Part shown: one piece after another, positions 43,895 through 53,422 of the stretch | How positions within the stretch are numbered: the stretch's first letter is position 1 | Layout of the letters: every line of letters starts with the position of its first letter | DNA from: Saprospirales bacterium | GTDB lineage: Bacteria; Bacteroidota; Bacteroidia; Chitinophagales; Saprospiraceae | Assembly (NCBI GenBank): GCA_007695035.1 | Contig: REEO01000075.1 | Location: forward strand, 1 to 64,000 | Length of the DNA stretch: 64,000 bases | Reading direction: 5' to 3' | Program-made: the position numbers and the translations under genes | Notes under the pieces: model-generated | The model's input: only the letters and a program-made list of their open reading frames with translations | Told to the model about the DNA's origin: nothing | Databases searched by the model: none

Positions 43895-46534
43895 TTAATC
43901 ATTGAGTAATTGTTGGAGCTCCCGGATTTTCAACATACATTCTACGGGGGTCATGGAATTAATATCCATTCCCTGCAGTTTTTCTGCCACTTTTTCACTT
44001 TGCGGATTGGATATTTCAAAAAGGCTCATTTGAACTCCGTCCTGTGAGGATTTTTCCCTGGATGGGGTAGGGACCTTAGCCTTTTCTTCATCGGGTTGGT
44101 TGATGGATTTTTGTTCCAATTCCTGTAGGATGTTTCCAGCCCTATTGATAACCTCCGTCGGCATGCCAGACATAGCAGCTACATGTATTCCAAAACTGTG
44201 GTTGGATCCCCCCTTAACGAGCTTTCGCAGAAAGATTACCTTGTTGCCCGCCTGTCTTGTGGAGACGTGGTAATTTTTGATCCGGCTAAAGGATTTTTCA
44301 AGTTCATTGAGTTCGTGGTAGTGGGTTGCAAAGAGTGTTTTTGGTCTCAGGTTGTTCACTTCATGCAAAAATTCAGCGATGGACCAGGCGATGCTGATGC
44401 CGTCGTAAGTAGAGGTGCCCCTTCCTATTTCATCCAGCAAAATAAGACTTCTGTCTGACAGATTGTTGAGTATGGAGGCTGTTTCATTCATCTCCACCAT
44501 GAATGTGGATTCTCCTGAAGAGATGTTATCCGAGGCTCCCACGCGGGTGAAAATTTTGTCAATAAGCCCTATTTTGGCTTCATCAGCGGGCACAAAACAG
44601 CCCATTTGCGCCATGAGGCAGATCAGGGCCGTTTGCCTGAGAATGGCTGATTTACCCGACATGTTGGGGCCCGTAATCATGAGGATTTGATGCTCCTCAG
44701 TATCCAGATTAACATCGTTGGGAATGTAGGCCTGTCCGGGGGGCATTTCTCTCTCAATAACCGGATGCCGCCCTCCCTTAATGGTTATACCGAAGCCTTC
44801 GTTGACTTCAGGTTTGCGGTACTGGTATTCGGCGGATACCAGGGAGAAAGAGATTAAGCAATCCAGTGTTGCCAGCAATTTGGCGTTGTTTTGAATGGGT
44901 TCCACATAGATTTGGAGGTCTTCCATCAGTTTTTCATAGAGTTTTTCCTCCAGTATGCTAATTTGGTCTTCTGCAGTTAGGATGCGGGTTTCCAGGTCTT
45001 TAAGGTCTTCGGTAATATACCGCTCAGAATTGGTGAGAGTCTGTTTTCGGACCCACTCGTCCGGCACCATTCCCTTGTTTTTGTATTTGTTGGTCACCTC
45101 CAGATAGTAACCGAAGACATTATTAAAGCCAATCTTAAGATTTTGTATGCCTGTTCTGGCAGCTTCCTTTTCTTGAATTTCCAGTAGCAATTCCTTGCTG
45201 TTTCGAATGGTATCCCGCCATTCGTCCAGCTCTTCGTGGTATCCGTCCTTGATAACGGGACCTTTTCCAAATACAGCAGGTGCATCTTCTCTAATTTGTT
45301 GTTTGAGAATGTGCTGAAGGTCCTCGCAAGGGGTGAGTTGATCACCAATTAACTTCAAAGCCCCGGGACAATCCGTTTTCAGTAAATCAGCAATGGGTTG
45401 GATAGACTCCATGGCGATTCTGAGTTGTAACAATTCCCTGGGACTGATGCGCTGAAGGGTAATTTTTGAGACCAGTCTTTCAAGGTCGCCCATTTTTTTT
45501 AGGTGGTTGAGCAATTCGTCCAGTACCTCATGGTTTTTTAACAAATAGTCCACTGCTTCCAGCCTACCCTGAATTTTTTTTGGTGTGGTCAGCGGAAGGA
45601 CAACCCATTTTTTCAAAAGGCGGGCCCCCATTGGACTCGTAGTGCGATCGATTATATTGAGCAAAGACTGGCCGGTAGGGTGGAGGCTGTCGATGAGTTC
45701 GAGATTCCGAATGGTGAACTTGTCCAACCAAAGATACTGGCCAGAGAAGAGCCTGCTGATTTTTTGGATGTGGTTCAGCCTGTTGTTTTCGGTGTTGTGC
45801 AGATATTCGAGAATGATTCCGGCTGCAATCTGTGCCTGTTTCATTCCCTCTATTCCGAATCCCTTTAGAGAACTCACGTTAAAGTGGCGGTGTAATTTTT
45901 CCTCTGCATAATCAATGGAGAACATCCAGTCATCCATCGCATAGGTGTGAAATTCATCGCCCAACCACTCCTCGATGGTGGCTTTATGCGAGCGGGAGTG
46001 GAGTATTTCGGAAGGTTGAAAACTCTGGAGGTATTTTTCAGTCTGAAATTTATCCCCCTCGGTCACAAAAAATTCTCCAGTAGAAATATCCAAAAAGGCG
46101 AGTCCGGTTTGGTATTCTTTTTCGGTGAATATGGCGCAGAGGTAGTTGTTGTTGTTTTGGTTGAGCAGGCTGTCATTAATAGTGACACCGGGTGTGACTA
46201 CCTCAGTGACCCCGCGTTTGACAATTTTCTTATGGGGTGATGGCTTTTCCAATTGGTCGCAAACGGCCACACGGTACCCGGCCTTTACCAGTTTGGGCAA
46301 ATAGGTCTCCATGGAGTGATGAGGGAAACCCGCAAGTTCTATTTTGCTGCCACCGTTGTTTCGGTTGGTTAGAATGATACCAAGAATTTTGGAGGCAATG
46401 ACTGCATCCTCGCCAAATGTCTCGTAAAAATCCCCCACTCTGAAGAGTAAAATGGCATCGGGGTACTTCGCTTTCATTTGGAAGTACTGCTTCATCAGGG
46501 GTGTTTGCTTCCCGCTCTTGCTTTTGGTGGCCAA
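43895..46534 (-). CDS. mutS: DNA mismatch repair protein MutS
   Basis: An 879-residue MutS. The mismatch-binding motif LFRVGDFYETFGEDA (Phe-Tyr-Glu) is near residue 30; the ATPase has ITGPNMSGKSAILRQTALI (Walker A), DEIGRGTSTYDG, and FATHYHEL. The C-terminal clamp-interacting and tetramerisation end is short. No ATG precedes the family start; I chose TTG 46534 (MATKSKSGKQTPLM), because homologues begin there and the promoter -7 box overlaps the alternative TTG at 46573. It recognises base mismatches after replication. Convergent with glnN. Confidence 0.95.
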   Translation of the reverse strand: MATKSKSGKQTPLMKQYFQMKAKYPDAILLFRVGDFYETFGEDAVIASKILGIILTNRNNGGSKIELAGFPHHSMETYLPKLVKAGYRVAVCDQLEKPSPHKKIVKRGVTEVVTPGVTINDSLLNQNNNNYLCAIFTEKEYQTGLAFLDISTGEFFVTEGDKFQTEKYLQSFQPSEILHSRSHKATIEEWLGDEFHTYAMDDWMFSIDYAEEKLHRHFNVSSLKGFGIEGMKQAQIAAGIILEYLHNTENNRLNHIQKISRLFSGQYLWLDKFTIRNLELIDSLHPTGQSLLNIIDRTTSPMGARLLKKWVVLPLTTPKKIQGRLEAVDYLLKNHEVLDELLNHLKKMGDLERLVSKITLQRISPRELLQLRIAMESIQPIADLLKTDCPGALKLIGDQLTPCEDLQHILKQQIREDAPAVFGKGPVIKDGYHEELDEWRDTIRNSKELLLEIQEKEAARTGIQNLKIGFNNVFGYYLEVTNKYKNKGMVPDEWVRKQTLTNSERYITEDLKDLETRILTAEDQISILEEKLYEKLMEDLQIYVEPIQNNAKLLATLDCLISFSLVSAEYQYRKPEVNEGFGITIKGGRHPVIEREMPPGQAYIPNDVNLDTEEHQILMITGPNMSGKSAILRQTALICLMAQMGCFVPADEAKIGLIDKIFTRVGASDNISSGESTFMVEMNETASILNNLSDRSLILLDEIGRGTSTYDGISIAWSIAEFLHEVNNLRPKTLFATHYHELNELEKSFSRIKNYHVSTRQAGNKVIFLRKLVKGGSNHSFGIHVAAMSGMPTEVINRAGNILQELEQKSINQPDEEKAKVPTPSREKSSQDGVQMSLFEISNPQSEKVAEKLQGMDINSMTPVECMLKIRELQQLLND

Positions 46535-46570
46535 GGTGATTGGTGGTTTTGTATGAAAAAAAATCTTATA

Positions 46571-46601
46571 CAAAAATACTACATGTGTTTGAATTGTCCA
46601 A
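46571..46601 (-). promoter_or_regulatory. Promoter of mutS
   Basis: On the minus strand, TTG (46601-46599), 20 bases, then TATTTTTG (46578-46571) fit the consensus. The -7 box covers the TTG at 46573, so that codon cannot be the start if this promoter is used; TTG 46534 gets a leader of about 30 bases. Confidence 0.6.
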
Positions 46602-46811
46602 TTCTTAATTTCTCCCCGGCAGCTTTTTGTATTGGAGTTTATGGCATTTAATGGTTGCAGGTGTGGAAAAATTCCTTGATCAAATAGAAGTTGGGAAAAT
46701 TTTCAGAGCCCGCCTCCGGTTAATGTTTTCAAAGTTTGTTGTGAAAAATCGGAAAAAAAGTAACTAGAGCTTATTGCTTGTTGCGATATTTGCGCGGAAA
46801 AACTTAGGAAT

Positions 46812-47273
46812 ATGGACAAATTAAGTACACGAGATAGAGAAAAACTCATCGATGCCATTCCATTGATTACAGCTTATGTGGCTTTTGCGGACGGCAGATT
46901 GGACGCCGTGGAAGTTGATACAGCGAGAAGGCTGGCTACATTGAAAAAGCACAGGAAGGACCTTTCGCAGAGCGTGAGAAAATACTACGAAGAGGTTATC
47001 AACAGCTTTGATGATCGCTTTGAGAAATTGGTGGGAACACTTCCTGATGAGGAAGAGCCTCGAATGGATGTTTTGGAAAGTAAGTTGCGGAGCCTCAATG
47101 CTGTTTTGGAAAAACTGGATCCATTGCATGCCTATGAGCTGTACAAAACTTTCAAGAGTTATGCAAAACGTGTGGCCAAATCCGAGGGATCTTTTCTTGG
47201 TATGGGTGGAGTAGGTCCTAAACAAGACAAAGCAGCGCAACTTGAAATGCTTTCTGACCCGGATTCGATTTAA
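46812..47273 (+). CDS. Small TerB-like helical protein
   Basis: A 153-residue, highly charged, mostly helical protein without signal peptide. The segment LITAYVAFADGRLDAVEVDTARRLATL (about residues 17-43) resembles the acidic helix of TerB-like domains, which bind metals or act in stress pathways. The rest is EEVINSFDDRF..., LEKLDPLHAYELYKTFKSYAK, ending SFLGMGGVGPKQDKAAQLEMLSD. I am not certain of the family, and no function is assigned. It stands alone between mutS (divergent) and secDF. Confidence 0.6.
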   Translation: MDKLSTRDREKLIDAIPLITAYVAFADGRLDAVEVDTARRLATLKKHRKDLSQSVRKYYEEVINSFDDRFEKLVGTLPDEEEPRMDVLESKLRSLNAVLEKLDPLHAYELYKTFKSYAKRVAKSEGSFLGMGGVGPKQDKAAQLEMLSDPDSI

Positions 47274-47355
47274 ATCGAGAGTTAGACAAATGGGTTCAGA
47301 ATCATTTTTCAGTGAAATCAATTATACCGTCCCGAAATGACTGCCGTCGGTGACT

Positions 47356-47381
47356 AACTCTCATGCTGGCGAGTTTTTTTT
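47356..47381 (+). terminator. Weak terminator after the TerB-like gene
   Basis: AACTC (47356-47360) pairs with GAGTT (47371-47375) around a 10-base loop and leads into a run of eight T. The stem is short, so this is only a likely terminator. Confidence 0.4.
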
Positions 47382-47676
47382 GCAAAAGGTTGTTGCTGGA
47401 GACCTTTAGTCGAAAAAATGGCCGAAAAATGATAGCTAAGGCTATTCCGGCATCCAATAATTTGCCACTCATTTATGTTTTATTAGGCCGTAATATATTG
47501 ATAAAAATTGCGGACAATTTGCTATTAGCCAGTGTTTTAGCTCTAAGCTGTTGAGCGAAAATAAGATATGTACAAAAGGGAGCACAGAAAGACTGGACCA
47601 TATCGCTTCAAATATATTAGGTATTTGCCTATCTTTGTGGCGTTTTTTGAAAAACACTCATAATTAGGTTTTTAAC
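47382..47676 (+). promoter_or_regulatory. Leader region of secDF with -7 element
   Basis: TATCTTTG at 47630-47637 matches TAnnTTTG, 39 bases before the secDF ATG. The rest of this gap, from the TerB-like gene to secDF, has no recognisable gene or structured RNA; a good -33 element was not found. Confidence 0.5.
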
Positions 47677-50600
47677 ATGCAAGGAAAAGGGATTGTTAAG
47701 TTTTTTCTCGTGGTGATGATTATTGTTACACTGATCCAGTACTTTTTTGTGCTGCCCACGACGAGAGTAGAGAGAGATGCGGATCGCCATGCCGAGGCAG
47801 TAACTGCAGGTATTGAAGATCCTGATGAGCGCCATGATCGCTACAGAGAAGCCAGAATTACATTTTTGGATTCCATGTCCTCTGAAGAGATATTTACGCT
47901 GCCACTCGTCAAGTCTTTTACATACGAAGAACTCAAGTCGAGACAACTGGCTTTGGGTCTGGACCTCAGGGGTGGTATGAGTACTGTCCTTCAGATCGAC
48001 CTCAAGGAGTTCCTCATAGCGCTATCAAATAACAGCAGGGACCCAGTATTCAGGGAAGCCCTCGATGCTGCTGATAAGCGATTTGCCGGTGCGCAAACTG
48101 ACTATATTTCTCTGTTTTACGAGGAATTCAGAGAGCGGGCTGATGGTCAAACGCTGGTCAGCATTTTTTCCAGAAATCCCGCACTAAGGGACGAAGTTAC
48201 CTTTGAAACTACTGATGGAGAAATGCTTCGGCTGATTCGCGAAAGGGCGGATGAGACGGTGCAGTTGACCTTTCAACGGATGCGGGACAGAATCGACCAA
48301 TTCGGTGTGACCCAGCCCAATGTATCGCTGGATGCTTCCCGGGACCTAATTATTGTAGAGCTTCCCGGTGTGGATAATCCCGAAAGGGCCAGACGCTTCC
48401 TTCAGGCAAGTGCTGAGTTGGAGTTCTGGGATGTCTATCGAGTTACCGATGAGGGCATTGTATCTGCTTTTTTCGATGCGGATGACCGGCTGCGACAGGT
48501 GTTCACGGGTGATGATATCGATGTCGAAGAAGGTGAATTTAGCATGGATACCACAATCAGCTTCACCTACGACGATGCCGGTGAAATTTTGGACACCATT
48601 ATTACAGTGGATACACTTTTCGCTGAAACCGTAATTGACGAAACCGGCCCCGGACCTCTTTTGTCGGTTTTAGAACTCAACTCCACAACAGGCGGCCAGC
48701 TAATCTTTTCCCCTGCTGTTATGGGGATAGCTGACCGCAATCAGCGCGACAACATCATGGAGATGTTGACCAGGCCGGATATCATGGCTTTATTTCCGAG
48801 AGACCTCGAGTTTCGCTGGTCATCTCAGCCTGTTCAGGATTTTGAAACCGGACAGCGAACCAGAAATTATCAACTCTACGCCATACAAAAGAGACGTGGA
48901 GCTACCTCTGCTCCCATCGAGGGAGACCGTGTAATCCGTGCGACCAGTGCGATGGACCCTGTAACCAATGAAGTGGTAGTAAACCTTTCACTTGATCAGC
49001 AAGGAGCACGTGTTTGGGAAGATATGACAACCCGGGCGGCGAATGATAACAACCGGGAGATTGCCATTGTGCTTGATGGCCAGGTAGTATCTGCGCCCCG
49101 TGTTAATGAACCCATAGCCGGTGGAAGTTCGCGAATCAGCGGTAATTTCTCCGTTCAGGAGGGACAGGACCTCGCCAATATTTTGGAGATCGGTAAACTT
49201 CCCACGCGGGTTGTGATCATTCAGGAGGCATTGGTGGGACCTTCACTTGGTCAGGATAATATCAACCGGAGTATCAGGGCCCTTGTGGTCGGATTCCTCC
49301 TGGTGTTGATGTTTATGATATTGTATTACAGCACCGGAGGTATAGTGGCTATTATTGCACTATTTGCAAATCTGTTCTTTATTTTCGGGGCCTTATCGTC
49401 CTTCGGGACGGTGCTCACGCTGCCGGGGATAGCCGGTATTGTTCTCACCATCGGTATGGCTGTGGATGCCAACGTGATTATATTTGAGCGGATCCGGGAG
49501 GAGGTCCGGGAGGGCAAATCCATGCTGATGGCTATCAGTGACGGATTTAAAAACTCCTATTCGGCCATCATCGATGCCAACGTCACAACCATTTTGACCG
49601 CCATCGTTCTCGCTTACTTTGGAATGGGGCCAATACAGGGATTTGCCGTTGTATTGATCATCGGTGTGATCTGCTCCTTGTTTACAGCGGTTCTGTTGGG
49701 TAGGATGTTAATCGAGTGGTGGACCATCTCTAGAGGTAAAAACATCACCTTCTTTACCGGTGCAACTAAAAATATGTTTGCCAATCCTCAGGTGGACTGG
49801 CTCGGTAAGCGTAAAATTGCGTATGTGCTGTCCTCTGTAATTATTTTGGCAGGTATCATTTCCTTTGCCACCAGAGGTTTTGAGCTAGGTGTGGACTTCC
49901 GTGGAGGATACTCCTACAATGTCCAGTTTGCTGAAGGAACGGATGTAGATGCTGAGGATATTAGGGTTACTCTGGCAGATGTTTTTGATGATGAACCCAT
50001 AGTGAAAGCGGTTGATACCCGAAATACATTCAATATAACGACCTCGCATCTGATTGACGATCGCAGTGAGGAGGCTGCCCAAACGGTGGTTACCCTACTA
50101 TACGAGGGAATCAATGATTTGGTTGGGGGTGGACTGGATTTCGATCGCTTTACAACCACGGACTCCAGGGGATATACGCACATCGTGAGTTCGTCCATGA
50201 TTGGCCCGATTATCGCGGACGATATCCGGCAGAGTTCTGTTTATGCAACCATATTTGCGCTCTTGTTGATCTTCCTGTATTTGTTTATCCGATTTAACAG
50301 ATGGCAATACAGTATGGGGGCAATCGCAGCACTGACGCACGATACCCTGGTTCTGCTCGCGGTGTTCTCTCTGCTCCACGGCATTGTACCCTTTGCCCTG
50401 GAAATTGACCAGGCATTCATTGCGGCACTATTGACCATGATTGGTTATTCGATCAATGATACCGTGGTAGTGTTTGACCGTATAAGGGAGTACATCAACA
50501 CCTATACGAATCGGGACAAAACCGAGGTCATCAACATGGCGATTAACAGCACCATTAGTCGAACAGTGATCACATCGGCCACTACATTCTTCGTGATTTT

Positions 50601-50781
50601 TGTACTGTTTGTCTTTGGAGGTGGAAGTATCAAGGGTTTTGCATTTGCACTCCTGATCGGTATTGTTGTAGGTACTTACAGCTCTGTCTTTGTTGCTTCT
50701 CCGGTTGTACACGATCTCACTGGTGAAATGAAGCCAAAAGTTGTCAAGAAAGAATCCAGCTTGGCGCGCTCCAAAGTGTGA
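47677..50781 (+). CDS. secDF: Fused protein translocase SecDF
   Basis: A 1034-residue fusion, normal in Bacteroidota. One N-terminal helix (IVKFFLVVMIIVTLIQYFFVLP), then the SecD first motif SRQLALGLDLRGGMSTVLQID (about residue 88), a long P1 domain, and helices with GIAGIVLTIGMAVDANVIIFERIREE (about 585-610). From about residue 690 comes SecF, with FELGVDFRGGYSYNVQF and MIGYSINDTVVVFDRIRE. It uses proton flow to help complete preprotein export through SecYEG, including T9SS substrates and outer membrane proteins. A strong terminator follows, so it is transcribed alone. Confidence 0.96.
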   Translation: MQGKGIVKFFLVVMIIVTLIQYFFVLPTTRVERDADRHAEAVTAGIEDPDERHDRYREARITFLDSMSSEEIFTLPLVKSFTYEELKSRQLALGLDLRGGMSTVLQIDLKEFLIALSNNSRDPVFREALDAADKRFAGAQTDYISLFYEEFRERADGQTLVSIFSRNPALRDEVTFETTDGEMLRLIRERADETVQLTFQRMRDRIDQFGVTQPNVSLDASRDLIIVELPGVDNPERARRFLQASAELEFWDVYRVTDEGIVSAFFDADDRLRQVFTGDDIDVEEGEFSMDTTISFTYDDAGEILDTIITVDTLFAETVIDETGPGPLLSVLELNSTTGGQLIFSPAVMGIADRNQRDNIMEMLTRPDIMALFPRDLEFRWSSQPVQDFETGQRTRNYQLYAIQKRRGATSAPIEGDRVIRATSAMDPVTNEVVVNLSLDQQGARVWEDMTTRAANDNNREIAIVLDGQVVSAPRVNEPIAGGSSRISGNFSVQEGQDLANILEIGKLPTRVVIIQEALVGPSLGQDNINRSIRALVVGFLLVLMFMILYYSTGGIVAIIALFANLFFIFGALSSFGTVLTLPGIAGIVLTIGMAVDANVIIFERIREEVREGKSMLMAISDGFKNSYSAIIDANVTTILTAIVLAYFGMGPIQGFAVVLIIGVICSLFTAVLLGRMLIEWWTISRGKNITFFTGATKNMFANPQVDWLGKRKIAYVLSSVIILAGIISFATRGFELGVDFRGGYSYNVQFAEGTDVDAEDIRVTLADVFDDEPIVKAVDTRNTFNITTSHLIDDRSEEAAQTVVTLLYEGINDLVGGGLDFDRFTTTDSRGYTHIVSSSMIGPIIADDIRQSSVYATIFALLLIFLYLFIRFNRWQYSMGAIAALTHDTLVLLAVFSLLHGIVPFALEIDQAFIAALLTMIGYSINDTVVVFDRIREYINTYTNRDKTEVINMAINSTISRTVITSATTFFVIFVLFVFGGGSIKGFAFALLIGIVVGTYSSVFVASPVVHDLTGEMKPKVVKKESSLARSKV

Positions 50782-50811
50782 TTTCAAACTGCAATCTTAA
50801 TAACCTAAATC

Positions 50812-50850
50812 GGGGGAGGTGCTTCATTGCGCTTCCCCCTTTTTCTTTTC
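50812..50850 (+). terminator. Rho-independent terminator after secDF
   Basis: GGGGGAGGTGC (50812-50822) pairs with GCGCTTCCCCC (50829-50839) over 11 positions with two G-T pairs, around the loop TTCATT, followed by TTTTTC and more pyrimidines. Confidence 0.85.
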
Positions 50851-51280
50851 TCACGGTGATGGCTATAGTTTAAATACTTATTTGAAGACGCCTGCGGCCG
50901 TTGTGATTTGAACCTGATTAAGGAAATTGTTCTAAACCATATTTTACTTGCTTGTTTTGGCTTCTCGTGCGAAGACGCGAATGGGGGGTGAAGAGGGGCA
51001 ACCGAACCAAATGGCTCCGGACAAAAACCTCAATTATATATGCCCCGGGGAAAGAGGATGTTTTCGCGACCACCTCGTACTTGCAATTAAAATAATTCAC
51101 TAAATCACAGAGTCACCAGATCACAACTGAGATATCCATCAACTGTCCCCCCGGATCTTATACTGAAGTATAATGTCTCTCTTAGTGACAGTGGTGTCTT
51201 CCCTTTCGAAATGATCTAAGGCCAGAAACTACTTTTAGGGATACTGCGTTTAAAACAGGAACCCATAGCGATATGATTTA
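50851..51280. other. Intergenic region before the PorE-like gene
   Basis: These 430 bases have no convincing gene. A perfect hairpin TTATAC/GTATAA with loop TGAA is at 51158-51173. TACTTTTA at 51230-51237 is one base off the -7 consensus and lies about 43 bases before the ATG, so it may drive the next gene. Function of the hairpin is unknown. Confidence 0.4.
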
Positions 51281-53245
51281 ATGATTCGAAAACTATTGCC
51301 ACTTGGCCTGATTGCAGCACTTCTGCTTGTGGCTTGCGGTGGAATGATGAAAATAAGAGATGGGAACACCGCCTTTGAACTGAGGAAGTACGCCCTTGCG
51401 ATTGAACTATTATCCGACGAGTACGAAAGTGCTCGATTTAGAGACGTAAAAGCGGAGAAGGCCTTTTTATTGGGGGAAAGTCACAATCGGAAAGGCAATT
51501 TTCGCGAGGCATCCCGGTGGTATGAGGAAGCTGCTAACCTGGGGTATGGTGTCGATGCCATCGAGGCATTTGCCGGGACCCTGATGAAAATGGAAGAATA
51601 CGAAACTGCTGCAGACGTTTACAGCAGGCTTTTGCGGGATTACGGGAGTTTGGACGAGTGGGAAGATGCCCGCCGCATTGCCCGGGAGGCCGGTGAGTGG
51701 ATTGCCCGTGGAGAAGAATTGCCCTATAAAATCGATCAACCCGATTTCAATTCTGTTTTCAGCGATTATGCTCCTTTTTTTTACGATTCCACCACCATAG
51801 TTTTTTCGAGTGACCGAAAACCTTTTAATCGGGATGCGGAGACTTATTCATGGACCGGAAGGAATTTCTTTAATTACTTTACTTACAATATCGAAAAGGA
51901 TGAATTTACCGATGACTTTGAGTTTTTGAACTCATCGTACAATGAAGGGTCTATCACTTTTTCGAAAGACAGGAAACAGGTTTTTTTCACCCGTTGTGCA
52001 CCACAGAATGACAGTGATGGTTATTGTCGTTTGTGGTTTTCAGAAAAACTCAATGGGCAGTGGGCGGAGCCTGAGATATTGCCGTTTCAGGAAAAAGAGG
52101 GCAATTACGCACATCCCGCTGTCAATGACGACGGCACTGAGTTGATTTATTCCTTCAGATCCAAAGAAAACAGTGAGGGATACGATATGTACGTTGTCTA
52201 CAGACGTGGCCAACACTGGTTAGAACCCATTAAACTCCCGGGTGCGGTCAATACCACCGGAAATGAATTGTTCCCCTTTTTGATAAAAGACACCCTGTAT
52301 TTTTCGTCTGATGGGCATCCCGGTTTTGGTGGTCTGGATATATTCAGGTCCGTGCGACAGGCAGACGGGAATTGGGGGCAGGTATTCAATTTGATGCCTC
52401 CCTTTAACTCCGGTGGAGACGATTTTGGCTTTGTGCTTGACGAGACCTTAAAACAGACCGAAACCCTTTTGAGTCGCGGATATTTTACCAGCAACCGGGA
52501 GCAACGGGGAGATCAGATATTTTACTTTGAGCAATTTGAAAAGATTAAAGAAGAGGAGGATCCGGTGCTTTATACGCTTCGGGTAGAGGGGGTGGTGTAT
52601 GAACGCCTTTACGAGGACCCGAACGATCCCAACAGCCGTAGATTGGGTCGCCGAAATTTGCCGAATGCGATGGTAGAAATAATCGGACCTGAGGGTACGG
52701 ATACCATTCGTACCAGGCGCGATTCACGTTTTGAAAAAGAAATCGAATACGGTCAGGAATACCGGCTGGCTGCCTCTGCACCGGACTACCTAAGGAAATC
52801 TATTCGCCTCGACCTCTCCGATATAGAAAAAGACCCGAACCGGCCGGACAGGGTGGTTTCTGTAGAAATTATACTGGACCGCAAGTTTATCGACCGGGAA
52901 GTGATTATGGAAGACATTTACTACGACTTTGATGAGTGGTTTATCAGGGAGGATGCCAAACCAACCCTCCAAAGCCTCTCTGTGTTGATGGAGGACAATC
53001 CCGGCATCAAAATCGAATTGGCATCCCATACGGACTGCCGGGGTTCTGTGGAATACAATCTCGAACTCTCCCAGAACAGGGCCCAGGCCGCAGTGGATTT
53101 TTTGGTAGATCTCGGAGTCGATCCGGATCGACTTGTTGCCACAGGCTACGGAAAATCCCGATTACTGATCGACTGCCCATGTGATGAGTGCACAGAAGAG
53201 GAGCATCAGATGAACAGGAGAACCACCTTCCGGATACTGGAGTGA
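51281..53245 (+). CDS. PorE-like OmpA-family lipoprotein (TPR, PD40 propeller, CRD, OmpA)
   Basis: A 654-residue protein. A lipobox LVAC (Cys19) is followed by TPR-like helices (about residues 25-150), WD40/PD40-type propeller repeats (about 150-400; TIVFSSDRKPF, QVFFTRC, LYFSSDGHPGFGG, YFTSNREQ), a carboxypeptidase-regulatory-like beta domain (about 425-510), and an OmpA C-terminal domain (about 540-654: IYYDFDEWFIREDAKPTL, ELASHTDCRGSVEYN, NRRTTFRI). This is the four-domain plan of the T9SS component PorE, which binds peptidoglycan. Other Bacteroidota OmpA proteins share parts of it, so the PorE call is likely but not certain. Confidence 0.75.
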   Translation: MIRKLLPLGLIAALLLVACGGMMKIRDGNTAFELRKYALAIELLSDEYESARFRDVKAEKAFLLGESHNRKGNFREASRWYEEAANLGYGVDAIEAFAGTLMKMEEYETAADVYSRLLRDYGSLDEWEDARRIAREAGEWIARGEELPYKIDQPDFNSVFSDYAPFFYDSTTIVFSSDRKPFNRDAETYSWTGRNFFNYFTYNIEKDEFTDDFEFLNSSYNEGSITFSKDRKQVFFTRCAPQNDSDGYCRLWFSEKLNGQWAEPEILPFQEKEGNYAHPAVNDDGTELIYSFRSKENSEGYDMYVVYRRGQHWLEPIKLPGAVNTTGNELFPFLIKDTLYFSSDGHPGFGGLDIFRSVRQADGNWGQVFNLMPPFNSGGDDFGFVLDETLKQTETLLSRGYFTSNREQRGDQIFYFEQFEKIKEEEDPVLYTLRVEGVVYERLYEDPNDPNSRRLGRRNLPNAMVEIIGPEGTDTIRTRRDSRFEKEIEYGQEYRLAASAPDYLRKSIRLDLSDIEKDPNRPDRVVSVEIILDRKFIDREVIMEDIYYDFDEWFIREDAKPTLQSLSVLMEDNPGIKIELASHTDCRGSVEYNLELSQNRAQAAVDFLVDLGVDPDRLVATGYGKSRLLIDCPCDECTEEEHQMNRRTTFRILE

Positions 53246-53422
53246 CATATTCAATTGAACTGAAACCCGAACAATTCCTACTAGCGCTTACATCCATATT
53301 TTTTCAATCTATCATAAGGCAAAATGCTCTTATGCAATCCTTTAGAAAGGTAAAGCAGGTCTTCTACATCTGGAATATCAAGACATTTTTAATACACCTC
53401 CTTACTGCAGGCTTTCCATTTC

